DNA of 32,256 bases from assembly GCA_040221055.1 (NCBI GenBank), contig JAVJVN010000009.1, positions 1-32,256 of the forward strand, given 5' to 3'. Both the position numbers and the translations under genes were made by a program. Within the stretch, counting starts at the first letter, position 1. Every line of letters starts with the position of its first letter. Below the pieces are notes generated by a model. It saw only the letters and a list, made by a program, of their open reading frames with translations, did no database searches and was not told the origin of the DNA. Shown here piece after piece: positions 1 to 7,227 of the stretch. Source of the stretch: Rhodothermales bacterium. GTDB taxonomy: Bacteria; Bacteroidota; Rhodothermia; Rhodothermales; UBA10348.

Positions 1-150
1 GGTTCCCCGTGTGTGGTTGTGTGGGCTCGCTGCCCCCCCACCCCCCCCCCCCCCCCCCCCACTCTTTTTGGGTATATCCCCAAACCCGGGCCATGATCAA
101 CCAGGCGCGATCTGTACGCCCTGGATCCGCCCGGAACGAAATAGCAGGTA
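1..150. other. Non-coding left edge with poly-C tract
   Basis: No gene is visible here. Positions 33-39 are seven C, 40 is A and 41-60 are twenty C, flanked on the left by a G/T-rich stretch. A short inverted repeat TTTGGG/CCCAAA (67-72 and 79-84, loop 73-78) follows. The rest, 85-150, is the upstream region of the HD-domain gene and shows no convincing promoter. The poly-C run is unlike anything else in the window and is probably a contig-end or sequencing artefact, although a slippage-prone tract cannot be excluded. Confidence 0.6.
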
Positions 151-990
151 ATGTCAGTGGATAGTCATCACATGCCGGACTGGAAGACCCCGAGTCCGAA
201 GGAAGAACAACTCGATCGGGCGCTGCTGTCCCACACGGATGGTCGACTCCATGAGGCCGTCAAGGCCATGGTATCGGACAAGGAAATCAACCTGTACCAC
301 AGCTACGCCAATGTCGTCTCGGTACGCCGCTTGGGGTACAATGACCATGGACCCGTACATGCCCGTGTAACAACGTACAACGCCTTGAAACTCATGCGCC
401 TCCTTCATGAAGGAGGGGTTGAAACGAGTCTGGTGGCGGAAGACGTGGCTACCTACGAGGATTCCTGTTTTGCCGTGGCGTTGGGATGTTTCCTCCATGA
501 CCTGGGCATGTCGGTTACGCGTGAGCGGCACGAATGGCATTCGATTATCCTGGCCGACAAAATCATCACTCGCTATCTGGACACCTTCTATCCCGACGAC
601 CTGGCCATGCAGATCGTACTGCGTTCGGTCATCCATGAATCGATTGTCGGGCATATGGCGCACGACCGGATCCATTCACTTGAAGCCGGTGTGGTGTTGG
701 TCGCTGATGGTACCGACATGACGCGTGGACGCAGTCGGATTCCGATGAACCTGGAACGGGATCCCATGGTGGGAGATATGCATCGGTATTCTGCGAACTC
801 CATTACGCGCGTGGATCTTGGGCCGGGAGCGAACAAGCCAGTCCGCTTGACCATCCAGATGAACGATGTAACCGGGCTTTTCCAGATCGAGGAAGTGCTC
901 ATGACCAAGGTGAAGGCATCACCGATCATGCCGTTCCTGGAGATTGCCGCCGAAATATCGGGCCAGGAGCCCAAGCTTTACCTGCGCTAA
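151..990 (+). CDS. HD-domain metal-dependent phosphohydrolase
   Basis: Predicted cytosolic HD-superfamily protein of 279 residues. The metal-binding pattern can be followed in order: histidines in YNDHGPVH (residues 63-70), the doublet His116-Asp117 in FLHDLGM, a histidine region around 162-171, and Asp186 in the segment VADGTDM. The family hydrolyses phosphate esters, often nucleotides or signalling nucleotides, but nothing in this sequence fixes the substrate. The region after residue 190 (RGRSRIP and the following beta-rich part) is probably a family-specific C-terminal domain. The ATG at 151 is preceded only by a weak purine stretch (GCAGG), so the start is probable rather than certain; Met8 is an alternative. 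The gene is tail-to-tail with the oxidoreductase gene, only 5 bases apart, with no hairpin between them. Confidence 0.8.
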   Translation: MSVDSHHMPDWKTPSPKEEQLDRALLSHTDGRLHEAVKAMVSDKEINLYHSYANVVSVRRLGYNDHGPVHARVTTYNALKLMRLLHEGGVETSLVAEDVATYEDSCFAVALGCFLHDLGMSVTRERHEWHSIILADKIITRYLDTFYPDDLAMQIVLRSVIHESIVGHMAHDRIHSLEAGVVLVADGTDMTRGRSRIPMNLERDPMVGDMHRYSANSITRVDLGPGANKPVRLTIQMNDVTGLFQIEEVLMTKVKASPIMPFLEIAAEISGQEPKLYLR

Positions 991-995
991 AGGGC

Positions 996-2054
996 TCATC
1001 CGCGTCCTGACAGCACGCGAGCAGCATCCCCGACACGCGTATTGCCGGTCAGCACACTGGCCAGGATTTCGCCCGTGAGTGCCCCGAACTTGAAGGAATG
1101 CCCCGATCCTCCGTAAAAATGGAGGCCCATTGGCGTTTCGCGGAGTTGGAAGCGGCTGTCTTCCTGGACGGCGTACCAACACGCGCGACCTGCCAGAATC
1201 CCGGGACCGGTCGGGTCGGCAATGCGGCTGCGGTACAAGTGCCCGAGTTCATCCAGTTCCTTACTGGAAACCTCTCGACTGTCGTCTGGCGATCCGGACC
1301 GGGAGAAGGTATGCATGCCGATTTTCCAGGGAGTACCGGCCACACCCGGCACGACGTATAGTCCACCCCGTTCGTCGAGGTCCAGGATCATGGGGTATGC
1401 TCCATCCGGGTGGCTCGCAATTCCGGCCCAGGAAGGCCGTTCCTGTAGATATCCGATGACTTGCCTGGAGGGAATCACGTCGGGCATGTGCGTCCAGGCC
1501 CCCGTGCACCACAACGTTGTTTGGTCCGACGGGAGATGCTCGGGAATGATGCGGCGGTTTTCCTGGATGTCCACGCCGGTTTGCCGGGCCAATATCGCCA
1601 GGTCCTCGAGGATACGATCTGCGAGCAGGATGCCCCCACCCGGAGCGTAGAGTGCGTCGTCCTGATGGTCCAGCAGGATCCAGGGAAACCGCTCCCTGAG
1701 GGCTCCCGCGGGGAGAGCTTCAACGGTCAGGCCGAGTCGGCGCAGGGACTTCACCGAATGATGGATCCATTTGGAGCCCTTGAAACCGACGGCGAGCGTA
1801 CCGGTCGGGACGTACCGCGAGATTCCGGTCTGCTCCCACAGGCGGTCCCACGCGCGGTACGCGTCCACTACAAGTTGGGCATATCCGTGACGATCCCCGT
1901 ACGTATGTCGAATGAGACGATGGGCATCATGACTGGACGATGCCGGGTTCGGGATGGGCCCTTGGTCGTACAACGTGACCGACATTCCCATTCTTCTGGC
2001 CTGGACGGCCGTCGACAGGCCGTGGATTCCGGCGCCGACAATGGAAACCTTCAT
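996..2054 (-). CDS. FAD-dependent amine oxidase, monomeric sarcosine/pipecolate oxidase-like
   Basis: A 352-residue flavoprotein of the DAO fold. The N-terminal dinucleotide-binding motif GAGIHGLS is at residues 7-14. Three later features match the monomeric sarcosine oxidase/N-methyltryptophan oxidase/pipecolate oxidase family: Lys244 in WKIGMH, where that family has its oxygen-activating lysine; Cys292 in RACWYA, where it has the covalent flavin cysteine; and GGSGHSFKF (315-323), the usual C-terminal FAD-contact motif. It should therefore oxidise a secondary amino acid (N-methyl amino acid, pipecolate or proline analogue) with oxygen, giving an imine and peroxide. It is the last gene of the minus-strand operon and its ATG overlaps the stop of the OCD-family gene by 4 bases. 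The exact substrate is not known; family assignment is firm, the substrate class inferred. Confidence 0.82.
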   Translation of the reverse strand: MKVSIVGAGIHGLSTAVQARRMGMSVTLYDQGPIPNPASSSHDAHRLIRHTYGDRHGYAQLVVDAYRAWDRLWEQTGISRYVPTGTLAVGFKGSKWIHHSVKSLRRLGLTVEALPAGALRERFPWILLDHQDDALYAPGGGILLADRILEDLAILARQTGVDIQENRRIIPEHLPSDQTTLWCTGAWTHMPDVIPSRQVIGYLQERPSWAGIASHPDGAYPMILDLDERGGLYVVPGVAGTPWKIGMHTFSRSGSPDDSREVSSKELDELGHLYRSRIADPTGPGILAGRACWYAVQEDSRFQLRETPMGLHFYGGSGHSFKFGALTGEILASVLTGNTRVGDAARVLSGRG

Positions 2055-2995
2055 GGCAGCTGCTGGAAAACCAGTGAGGCGGCAACCAGATCTTCGAGCG
2101 CATTTCCCACCGACTTGAAAACGGTAATCTCAGAGCGATCCTGTCGGCCGATGTGGCCACCGGAACACAGGTCGAACAAGTCCGCCTGGATATGGTTGGG
2201 CCCTATGGCGTGTTCATGGACAGCCTGAATTACGTCTCCAGCCTCGCTCAACGCTGCGTTGCGTTCATCCACGAACAAGCTGCTGGCGGCCATCAGGGCC
2301 GAATCGGATTCGCGCATGTCGGGGGTGAAGGCTCCCACAAGGTCAACGTGCGCTCCCGGACGGACATCCCGCAAGGTGATGAGTGGTTCCCTGCTCAGGG
2401 TTGCGGCACAAATGATATCGGATTCACCGATGGCTTGGTAAAGGTCCCGTACCACGTGGATTTCTTTGGCCCATCCGGACGAACGCACTTCAGAAGCCAG
2501 TTCTTCTGCCCGGTCGGGTGTCCGATTCCAGAGCAGGATCCGCGTTACGGGACGTACGTGGGCATGCGCAGAAATCAATGGCCCGGCCATCCGTCCGGCA
2601 CCGATCATGAGCAGCGTTCCGGCGTCCGGTGCGGACAGGAAGGACGAAGCCAGGGCAGACGTTGCCGCCGTGCGCAGTCGTGTCAGGGCGTCGGCCGCCA
2701 TCACCGCCAAACGTTCACCGGTAGCCCGGTCCAGGAGTACATAGGTCGCCTGTACCGAAGGGCGTTGATCCGGAAATATGGTCGCAATCTTGACGCCGAG
2801 ATGGGTTCCCCATGACGGCATGGCGAGAAGGTGCCCTCCCGGAATCCGGAACGCAGCCCGGGTGGGTTGGCCGTGTGTGGATAATGCACTGGAAGGCGAC
2901 GATGTACGCTGCTCGGCGAAGGCCAAGCGGAGTGCCGGCACGAGCGTCTCCCATGAAAGCCGGGCTGCTACCTCGTCATCCGTCAGAACGGTCAT
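2051..2995 (-). CDS. Ornithine cyclodeaminase/mu-crystallin family reductase
   Basis: A 314-residue NAD(P)-dependent enzyme of the OCD/mu-crystallin family. Visible signatures are Lys69 in LGVKIAT (substrate carboxylate binding in the family), Arg108 in RLRTAATSA, the Rossmann motif IGAGRMAG (131-138), and FKSVGNALEDL (293-303). Where true ornithine cyclodeaminases have a catalytic Asp in a GGDCPGK-like segment, this protein has VGAFTPDMRE (220-229), the form seen in ketimine/imine reductases and Δ1-pyrroline-2-carboxylate reductases. I therefore favour reduction of a cyclic imino acid (Δ1-pyrroline- or Δ1-piperideine-2-carboxylate) over deamination. The ATG follows the porin stop codon with no spacing, and the gene overlaps the downstream oxidase by 4 bases, so translation is probably coupled. 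Alanine dehydrogenase-type activity remains possible. Confidence 0.8.
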   Translation of the reverse strand: MTVLTDDEVAARLSWETLVPALRLAFAEQRTSSPSSALSTHGQPTRAAFRIPGGHLLAMPSWGTHLGVKIATIFPDQRPSVQATYVLLDRATGERLAVMAADALTRLRTAATSALASSFLSAPDAGTLLMIGAGRMAGPLISAHAHVRPVTRILLWNRTPDRAEELASEVRSSGWAKEIHVVRDLYQAIGESDIICAATLSREPLITLRDVRPGAHVDLVGAFTPDMRESDSALMAASSLFVDERNAALSEAGDVIQAVHEHAIGPNHIQADLFDLCSGGHIGRQDRSEITVFKSVGNALEDLVAASLVFQQLP

Positions 2996-3967
2996 TCAAA
3001 ACGATACGATCATGGTCATCCGGGCAATGACCTCAGGATTATCGTCAATGTCATCCTTGGACCAGATGACGTTCGGAACGAACTGGATTCCGGATTCCGG
3101 GACAAAAGCAAAGCCTGCCGTCACCCAGGTATTCCGGACGGTCGGAGTTTCGAATACGTCCACCCGGCCAATCAGACGTTTCGAATCCGAGACGGCATGA
3201 CGGGCGAAGACCGAAATGCCGGTGCGCTGCAGGTCGCCGGGAGCCGCGTCAATGGTGCGTACCGAATGGAATGCTTCGATTCCGACGTTGGTCCCTCCGG
3301 ACGTATATCCAATGAAGCCATTCACGTCCATCTGGGATCCATCCGCCCGGTCTGCAAAGGAGCTGCCCAGGGTGCCGTGAAAACGCTCGCCGGGTTTGAA
3401 TTCCAGTTGACCGTAGACCTTCTTGTACTTGTCATCCTCCGGCGAAACACTGGTATTGCCGGCGACCATGACGGAATAACGCACGGATGGCAGGCGTCCC
3501 AACGGCCCGGAAAGCTTGACGCCCTGATCCCGGGACGAGGAGATGCCAGCGCGATCCTGAATGGTCTTCTCAAGTCCCCGATACCCCCATTGGGCCTCCG
3601 ATATACCGAATACAGGGGGTGGAGAAAGACCCATCGTCAGGTTGTGACCTTCACCGATCGCATTTTTCCAAACGAGGAAAAGGTCCTTGACGAAGGGGGT
3701 CTGGGGACCGCTTCCATTCAATCGACTGCCCGCTCCGTCGAGACGCAATCGACCCGAGAAACGATCCGACTTCACGAAATCGGCTGTCAGATAGGCCCTC
3801 CGGTACTGGAAGGCATTCTCACCATCCGATGTGCCATCCGGCGAGGTGATGGTGTAGGCGTAATCGGCGTAGATCAGGCCGCTGAGTCGGACGGAATCCT
3901 GCGCGCGCAGTTGCAAGGCACTGCACGCCAACAGGATACCGCCAAGGGCCAGAAGGCGGTGTAACAT
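2996..3967 (-). CDS. Porin-like outer-membrane beta-barrel protein
   Basis: Predicted secreted protein of 323 residues. It starts with a basic-hydrophobic signal peptide (MLHRLLALGG..., likely cut after LRA near residue 22). The mature part consists of alternating-polarity strands with Gly/aromatic turns and ends in MIVSF, with the terminal Phe typical of proteins inserted by the BAM machinery. The segment VFGISEAQWGYRGLEKTIQDR-type region, around residues 100-120, resembles phosphate-selective porin/OprP-like proteins of Bacteroidota. It probably forms a diffusion channel for the substrate handled by the flanking enzymes. The chosen ATG at 3967 gives a clean signal peptide; an in-frame ATG at 3997 would add ten residues. 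Both lie inside an inverted repeat. An LLAC sequence at residues 12-15 looks like a weak lipobox, but a lipoprotein is less likely. Confidence 0.75.
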   Translation of the reverse strand: MLHRLLALGGILLACSALQLRAQDSVRLSGLIYADYAYTITSPDGTSDGENAFQYRRAYLTADFVKSDRFSGRLRLDGAGSRLNGSGPQTPFVKDLFLVWKNAIGEGHNLTMGLSPPPVFGISEAQWGYRGLEKTIQDRAGISSSRDQGVKLSGPLGRLPSVRYSVMVAGNTSVSPEDDKYKKVYGQLEFKPGERFHGTLGSSFADRADGSQMDVNGFIGYTSGGTNVGIEAFHSVRTIDAAPGDLQRTGISVFARHAVSDSKRLIGRVDVFETPTVRNTWVTAGFAFVPESGIQFVPNVIWSKDDIDDNPEVIARMTMIVSF

Positions 3968-4010
3968 GGAAGGTTGGCTGTTTGGCTGCGGCGCCATGTT
4001 ACGCAACCTT
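3961..4010 (-). promoter_or_regulatory. Interleaved inverted repeats over the porin start
   Basis: A perfect 9-bp inverted repeat pairs 3961-3969 (GTAACATGG) with 3994-4002 (CCATGTTAC). A second perfect 7-bp repeat pairs 3970-3976 (AAGGTTG) with 4004-4010 (CAACCTT). The arms interleave, so in the mRNA they form either a pseudoknot or two alternative hairpins. Both possible ATG codons of the porin (3967 and 3997) lie in opposite arms of the 9-bp stem. This could control translation initiation; a function is inferred only. Confidence 0.4.
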
Positions 4011-4031
4011 GAACACTTCTGCGAATGTACC

Positions 4032-5531
4032 TCAGTCTTCCACGTTGTCAATCTGGGCTTTCTGCAAGCGACCGCTGTAGTCCACATACACGGTTTTCGT
4101 CTCGGTATAGAAGTCAAAGACTTCCCAGCCGCCCTCACGATGGCCGTTACCGGTAGCCTTGACGCCCCCGAACGGCATATGGGCCTCGGCGCCGATGGTC
4201 GGCCCGTTGATGTAGGTGATTCCGGCCTCGATGTCGTGCATGGCCTTGAAAGCCGTGGAAACGTCGTTCGTGTAGATGGCGGAGGACAGACCGTACTCCA
4301 CATTGTTGGCGACCGCGATGGCTTCCTCGTAATCCTTGATCTTGATCACCGACAGAACCGGGCCGAAGATTTCCTCGCGCGCCACGCGCATGTCCGGAGT
4401 AACACCGGTGAGAATGGTGGGCTTGAAGAAGAACCCGTCCGCAAGCGCGCCATCCGTAGCACGGTTGCCACCCGTCAGGATCGTGGCGCCTTCTTCTTTT
4501 GCAACGCCCATGTAATACTCGATCTTGTCCATCCCTTTCTGGTTGATGACGGGGCCCATCTGCGTGGATGCGTCATTGCCGTAACCGATGACCAGGGCTT
4601 CGGCCTGCTTCTTCAGGCGGCCAACCAGTTCATCATGCAGGCTTTCATGCACGATCAGTCTGGATGTCGCCGTGCATCGCTGGCCGGTCGTACCGAACGC
4701 TCCCCAGACCAGTCCATCAAGGACCAGGTCGAGGTTGGCGTCTGCCAAAACGATGGCTGGATTCTTTCCGCCCATCTCCAGGGACAATCGCTTGTGCATG
4801 CGACCACAGGCCTCACCGATCCGGGACCCTGTTTCGGACGATCCTGTGAAGGAGACTGCGTCCACGTCCGGATGCTCAACGAGCGCCCGGCCAGCCGTAC
4901 CGGCTCCCTGGACCAGATTGAGTACGCCAGGTGGCACGCCCGCATCGGACATGATCTTGACCAGGAGGGCGCCGGAGTTCGGGGCGTCTTCGCTGGGCTT
5001 GAAGACGACCGTATTCCCCGCGGCAAGTGCCGGAAACATCTTCCACGTGGGCACGGCAACCGGGAAATTCCACGCAGTTATGACGCCGATAACCCCGATG
5101 GGGCGACGGATGCTCATGTTGAACTTGTTCGGGAGCTCGCTGGGTACCGTGTGCCCGAACAGCCGACGCGTTTCCGTAGCCGCGTAGTAAGCCGTGTCGA
5201 TGGCTTCCTGGACATCACCCTTGGTTTCAAAGAACGGTTTCCCCATTTCGCGGGTCATCTGGAACGCCAACTGGCTCTTGCGCTCCGTAAGGAGGTCGCC
5301 AATCCGCCGCAGGATGTCGCCGCGGGCCGGGGCGGGCATGCGACTCCAACTCCGGAAAGCTTTCCGTGCCGCTCGGACCGCATCGTCCACATCCTCGACC
5401 CCCGATTCCGGAAACTGACCGATCACGTCGCTGTGGATGGCCGGATTGATGTCCTTGAATGTTTTGCCGGTGGAGCCGTCTTGCCAGACGCCGTCAATGA
5501 AGTTCTGGGTGAGTACGTCGTTCATGGTCAT
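4032..5531 (-). CDS. NAD(P)-dependent aldehyde dehydrogenase
   Basis: A 499-residue soluble aldehyde dehydrogenase of normal family length. The catalytic set is complete: Asn155 in TAWNFP, Lys178 in FKPSE, Glu252 in LEMGGKNP and the nucleophile Cys286 in GQRCTATS. The NAD-binding glycine segment FTGSSETGS is at 228-236. The C-terminal stretch PTIGAEAHMPFGG followed by TGNGHREGG resembles the uncharacterised AldH-like group and, more distantly, aminoadipate-semialdehyde dehydrogenases. It oxidises an aldehyde or semialdehyde to the acid. It is the first gene of the minus-strand operon, 64 bases ahead of the porin, so its substrate is probably the semialdehyde formed after the flavin oxidase opens or dealkylates its amine. 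A second ATG two codons downstream is an alternative start; neither has a Shine-Dalgarno sequence. Confidence 0.88.
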   Translation of the reverse strand: MTMNDVLTQNFIDGVWQDGSTGKTFKDINPAIHSDVIGQFPESGVEDVDDAVRAARKAFRSWSRMPAPARGDILRRIGDLLTERKSQLAFQMTREMGKPFFETKGDVQEAIDTAYYAATETRRLFGHTVPSELPNKFNMSIRRPIGVIGVITAWNFPVAVPTWKMFPALAAGNTVVFKPSEDAPNSGALLVKIMSDAGVPPGVLNLVQGAGTAGRALVEHPDVDAVSFTGSSETGSRIGEACGRMHKRLSLEMGGKNPAIVLADANLDLVLDGLVWGAFGTTGQRCTATSRLIVHESLHDELVGRLKKQAEALVIGYGNDASTQMGPVINQKGMDKIEYYMGVAKEEGATILTGGNRATDGALADGFFFKPTILTGVTPDMRVAREEIFGPVLSVIKIKDYEEAIAVANNVEYGLSSAIYTNDVSTAFKAMHDIEAGITYINGPTIGAEAHMPFGGVKATGNGHREGGWEVFDFYTETKTVYVDYSGRLQKAQIDNVED

Positions 5532-5560
5532 GCTTGGGTCGAAATGTGAATGCCGTCCAA

Positions 5561-5640
5561 ATTATACGGCGGAGCGTCCGGCATCAATCAAAGATTCTGC
5601 GCGGATTGTTCGTCCGGTCCGGGCACCGGGCGTATATTTC
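5561..5640. promoter_or_regulatory. Divergent promoter region, aldehyde dehydrogenase / aminotransferase
   Basis: The 134-base gap between the two divergent genes carries candidate promoters for both. On the minus strand a perfect TATAAT (5566-5561), continuing as TATAATTTG, lies 22 bases downstream of TTTG (5593-5590), close to a Bacteroidota-type -33/-7 pair. On the plus strand TATATTTC (5633-5640) follows TTG (5606-5608) at a somewhat long spacing of 24. The minus-strand candidate is the better of the two. No operator-like palindrome stands out. Confidence 0.35.
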
Positions 5641-5665
5641 GAGCTGTCCAACCATCTGAGAGCCC

Positions 5666-6865
5666 ATGAATCTGTCCGACCGACTTTCCGATCGCGTGAA
5701 GCAGGTACCGCCCAGCGGGATCCGTCGTTTTTTTGACATCGCCGCCACGATGGACGATGTGATCACCCTGGGAATCGGCGAGCCGGATTTCGTCTCTCCC
5801 CAGCCCATCATCCAGGCTGCAAAGGCCTCCATGGATGCGGGACGCACCGGATACACGTCGAACGCCGGCATCAAGGAGTTGCGTGACGCCATCTCGGAGC
5901 AATTGATGGCCAGGTACAACGTGTCCTACGATGCGGGCTCGGAGATCCTGACCACGGTAGGTGTTTCGGAGGCGGTCCAGCTGGTCATGCTGGCCGTTCT
6001 GAACCCCGGGGACGAAATCCTCATTCCCGAGCCCTGTTTCGTGTCCTATGGTCCGACAGCGACTTTTGCCGGAGCCAAGGTGGTATACGTTCCGACGTCC
6101 GTCGAGAATGATTTCCAGGTAACCGCCGAGGACATTGAATCGCGGATTACGCCCCGAACGAAAATGATCTTCCTGGCCTATCCGAGCAATCCCACAGGTG
6201 CTGTCCTTCGGCGGTCGTTCCTGGAGGAGATCGCGGAAGTGGTGGTGAGACACGATTTGCTCGTGTTGTCCGATGAGATTTACGACCGCTTGATTTACGG
6301 CAAGTCCTATGAGCGAGGGCACACCTGCCTTCCCTCCATCGGGACGTTGCGGGACCGGACCATCCTGTTGGGGGGATTTTCGAAGAACTACGCCATGACG
6401 GGCTGGCGCGTCGGATATGCATGTGCGCCGAAGCCCATTTACGATGCGATGTACAAACTGCATCAGTACATCATCATGTCCGCTCCGACAGCCGGCCAAT
6501 GGGGCGCATTGGCCGCCATCCAGGACTGCCAGGACGATGTTGAGCGCATGCGTCTGGAGTACGACCGCCGCCGCCGTTTCATCGTGGACGGATTCCGATC
6601 CGCAGGGCTTCCCACGTTTGAACCCGAAGGAGCATTCTACTGCTTCCCGGACATCCGCTCGACCGGATTCACCTCTGAGGAGTTCGCGCAACGACTGCTG
6701 GAATCCGAGAAAGTTGCCGTTGTACCGGGGGATGCCTTCGGTCCCAGCGGGGCCGGTTACATCCGTTGTTCCTATGCGAATTCCATGGCCAACATCCAGG
6801 AGGCCGTCCGACGGATTACGCGTTTTGCCGAGCAGGCCCGGCACGAGGCATCGGTGGGAGCATGA
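5666..6865 (+). CDS. Class I PLP-dependent aminotransferase
   Basis: A 399-residue fold-type I aminotransferase of the aspartate/aromatic aminotransferase-like Iγ group. Visible residues are the N-terminal GIGEPDF (36-42), Asn175 in YPSNPTG, Asp203 and Tyr206 in LSDEIYDRL, the Schiff-base lysine Lys240 in GGFSKNYAMTGWR, and Arg248 in the same motif. A C-terminal arginine in GYIRCSYA should bind the substrate carboxylate. The protein moves an amino group between an amino acid and a 2-oxo acid; the amino-acid specificity cannot be read from the sequence. It heads a four-gene overlapping group that continues with a membrane protein, prfB and nadB, and it is divergent from the aldehyde dehydrogenase operon. 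That raises the possibility, not shown, that it transaminates that pathway's product. Confidence 0.88.
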   Translation: MNLSDRLSDRVKQVPPSGIRRFFDIAATMDDVITLGIGEPDFVSPQPIIQAAKASMDAGRTGYTSNAGIKELRDAISEQLMARYNVSYDAGSEILTTVGVSEAVQLVMLAVLNPGDEILIPEPCFVSYGPTATFAGAKVVYVPTSVENDFQVTAEDIESRITPRTKMIFLAYPSNPTGAVLRRSFLEEIAEVVVRHDLLVLSDEIYDRLIYGKSYERGHTCLPSIGTLRDRTILLGGFSKNYAMTGWRVGYACAPKPIYDAMYKLHQYIIMSAPTAGQWGALAAIQDCQDDVERMRLEYDRRRRFIVDGFRSAGLPTFEPEGAFYCFPDIRSTGFTSEEFAQRLLESEKVAVVPGDAFGPSGAGYIRCSYANSMANIQEAVRRITRFAEQARHEASVGA

Positions 6866-7227
6866 GCATCCGCATCGCTTATCTCGTCGGAACCCTGGTC
6901 AGCCTCCTGCTGCATGTCGTCCTGGGTTGGGCATGGAGTGTGGTGGGTGCCATCCTGGCTGGCAGCTTGACGGACCGGCTGGGCGCACTGGTCGGAGCGA
7001 CCAGCATGGTGCTGGCGTGGGGACTCGCCGTATTGTACAGTTTCATGGTGGCACCGGGCGAGACGGCGGAGATGGCAAGGGTGGTGGCGGCACTGCTTGG
7101 AAACCTTCCGTCACCCGTGACCGTCGCATTGACCCTTTTCATCGCAGCCGCGCTCGGTCTCTCCGGAGGCTGGTTCGGTTCAACACTCAGACGGATATTC
7201 TATCATGGACAACGAACAGATACGTAA
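6862..7227 (+). CDS. Small hydrophobic membrane protein, function unknown
   Basis: A 121-residue protein I do not recognise. It has roughly three to four hydrophobic stretches (about residues 5-35, 44-62 and 80-105) separated by short polar loops, and a basic C-terminus ending HGQRTDT, so it is likely an inner-membrane protein. The ATG at 6862 overlaps the aminotransferase stop by 4 bases and is preceded by GGTGGGAG, a usable ribosome-binding site; this decides the start against the longer reading from 6766. Its 3' end overlaps the first 23 bases of prfB in another frame, so translation of the two may be coupled. Codon use resembles the neighbours and the frame is hydrophobic throughout, which supports a real gene. 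Confidence 0.65.
   Translation: MSIRIAYLVGTLVSLLLHVVLGWAWSVVGAILAGSLTDRLGALVGATSMVLAWGLAVLYSFMVAPGETAEMARVVAALLGNLPSPVTVALTLFIAAALGLSGGWFGSTLRRIFYHGQRTDT

Noticed and set aside
2051-2995. Lysine or ornithine cyclodeaminase
   Set aside because: The catalytic Asp of cyclodeaminases is replaced in the VGAFTPDMRE segment, which fits reductase members better.
3966-5549. Long plus-strand open frame (527 codons) opposite the aldehyde dehydrogenase
   Set aside because: It mirrors the aldehyde dehydrogenase, whose catalytic residues are all intact. The antisense product has no recognisable motif; long antisense frames are expected at this GC content.
5588-6844. Minus-strand open frame (418 codons) opposite the aminotransferase
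   Set aside because: Antisense shadow of a clear aminotransferase gene; its product is rich in His, Gly and Arg with no domain.
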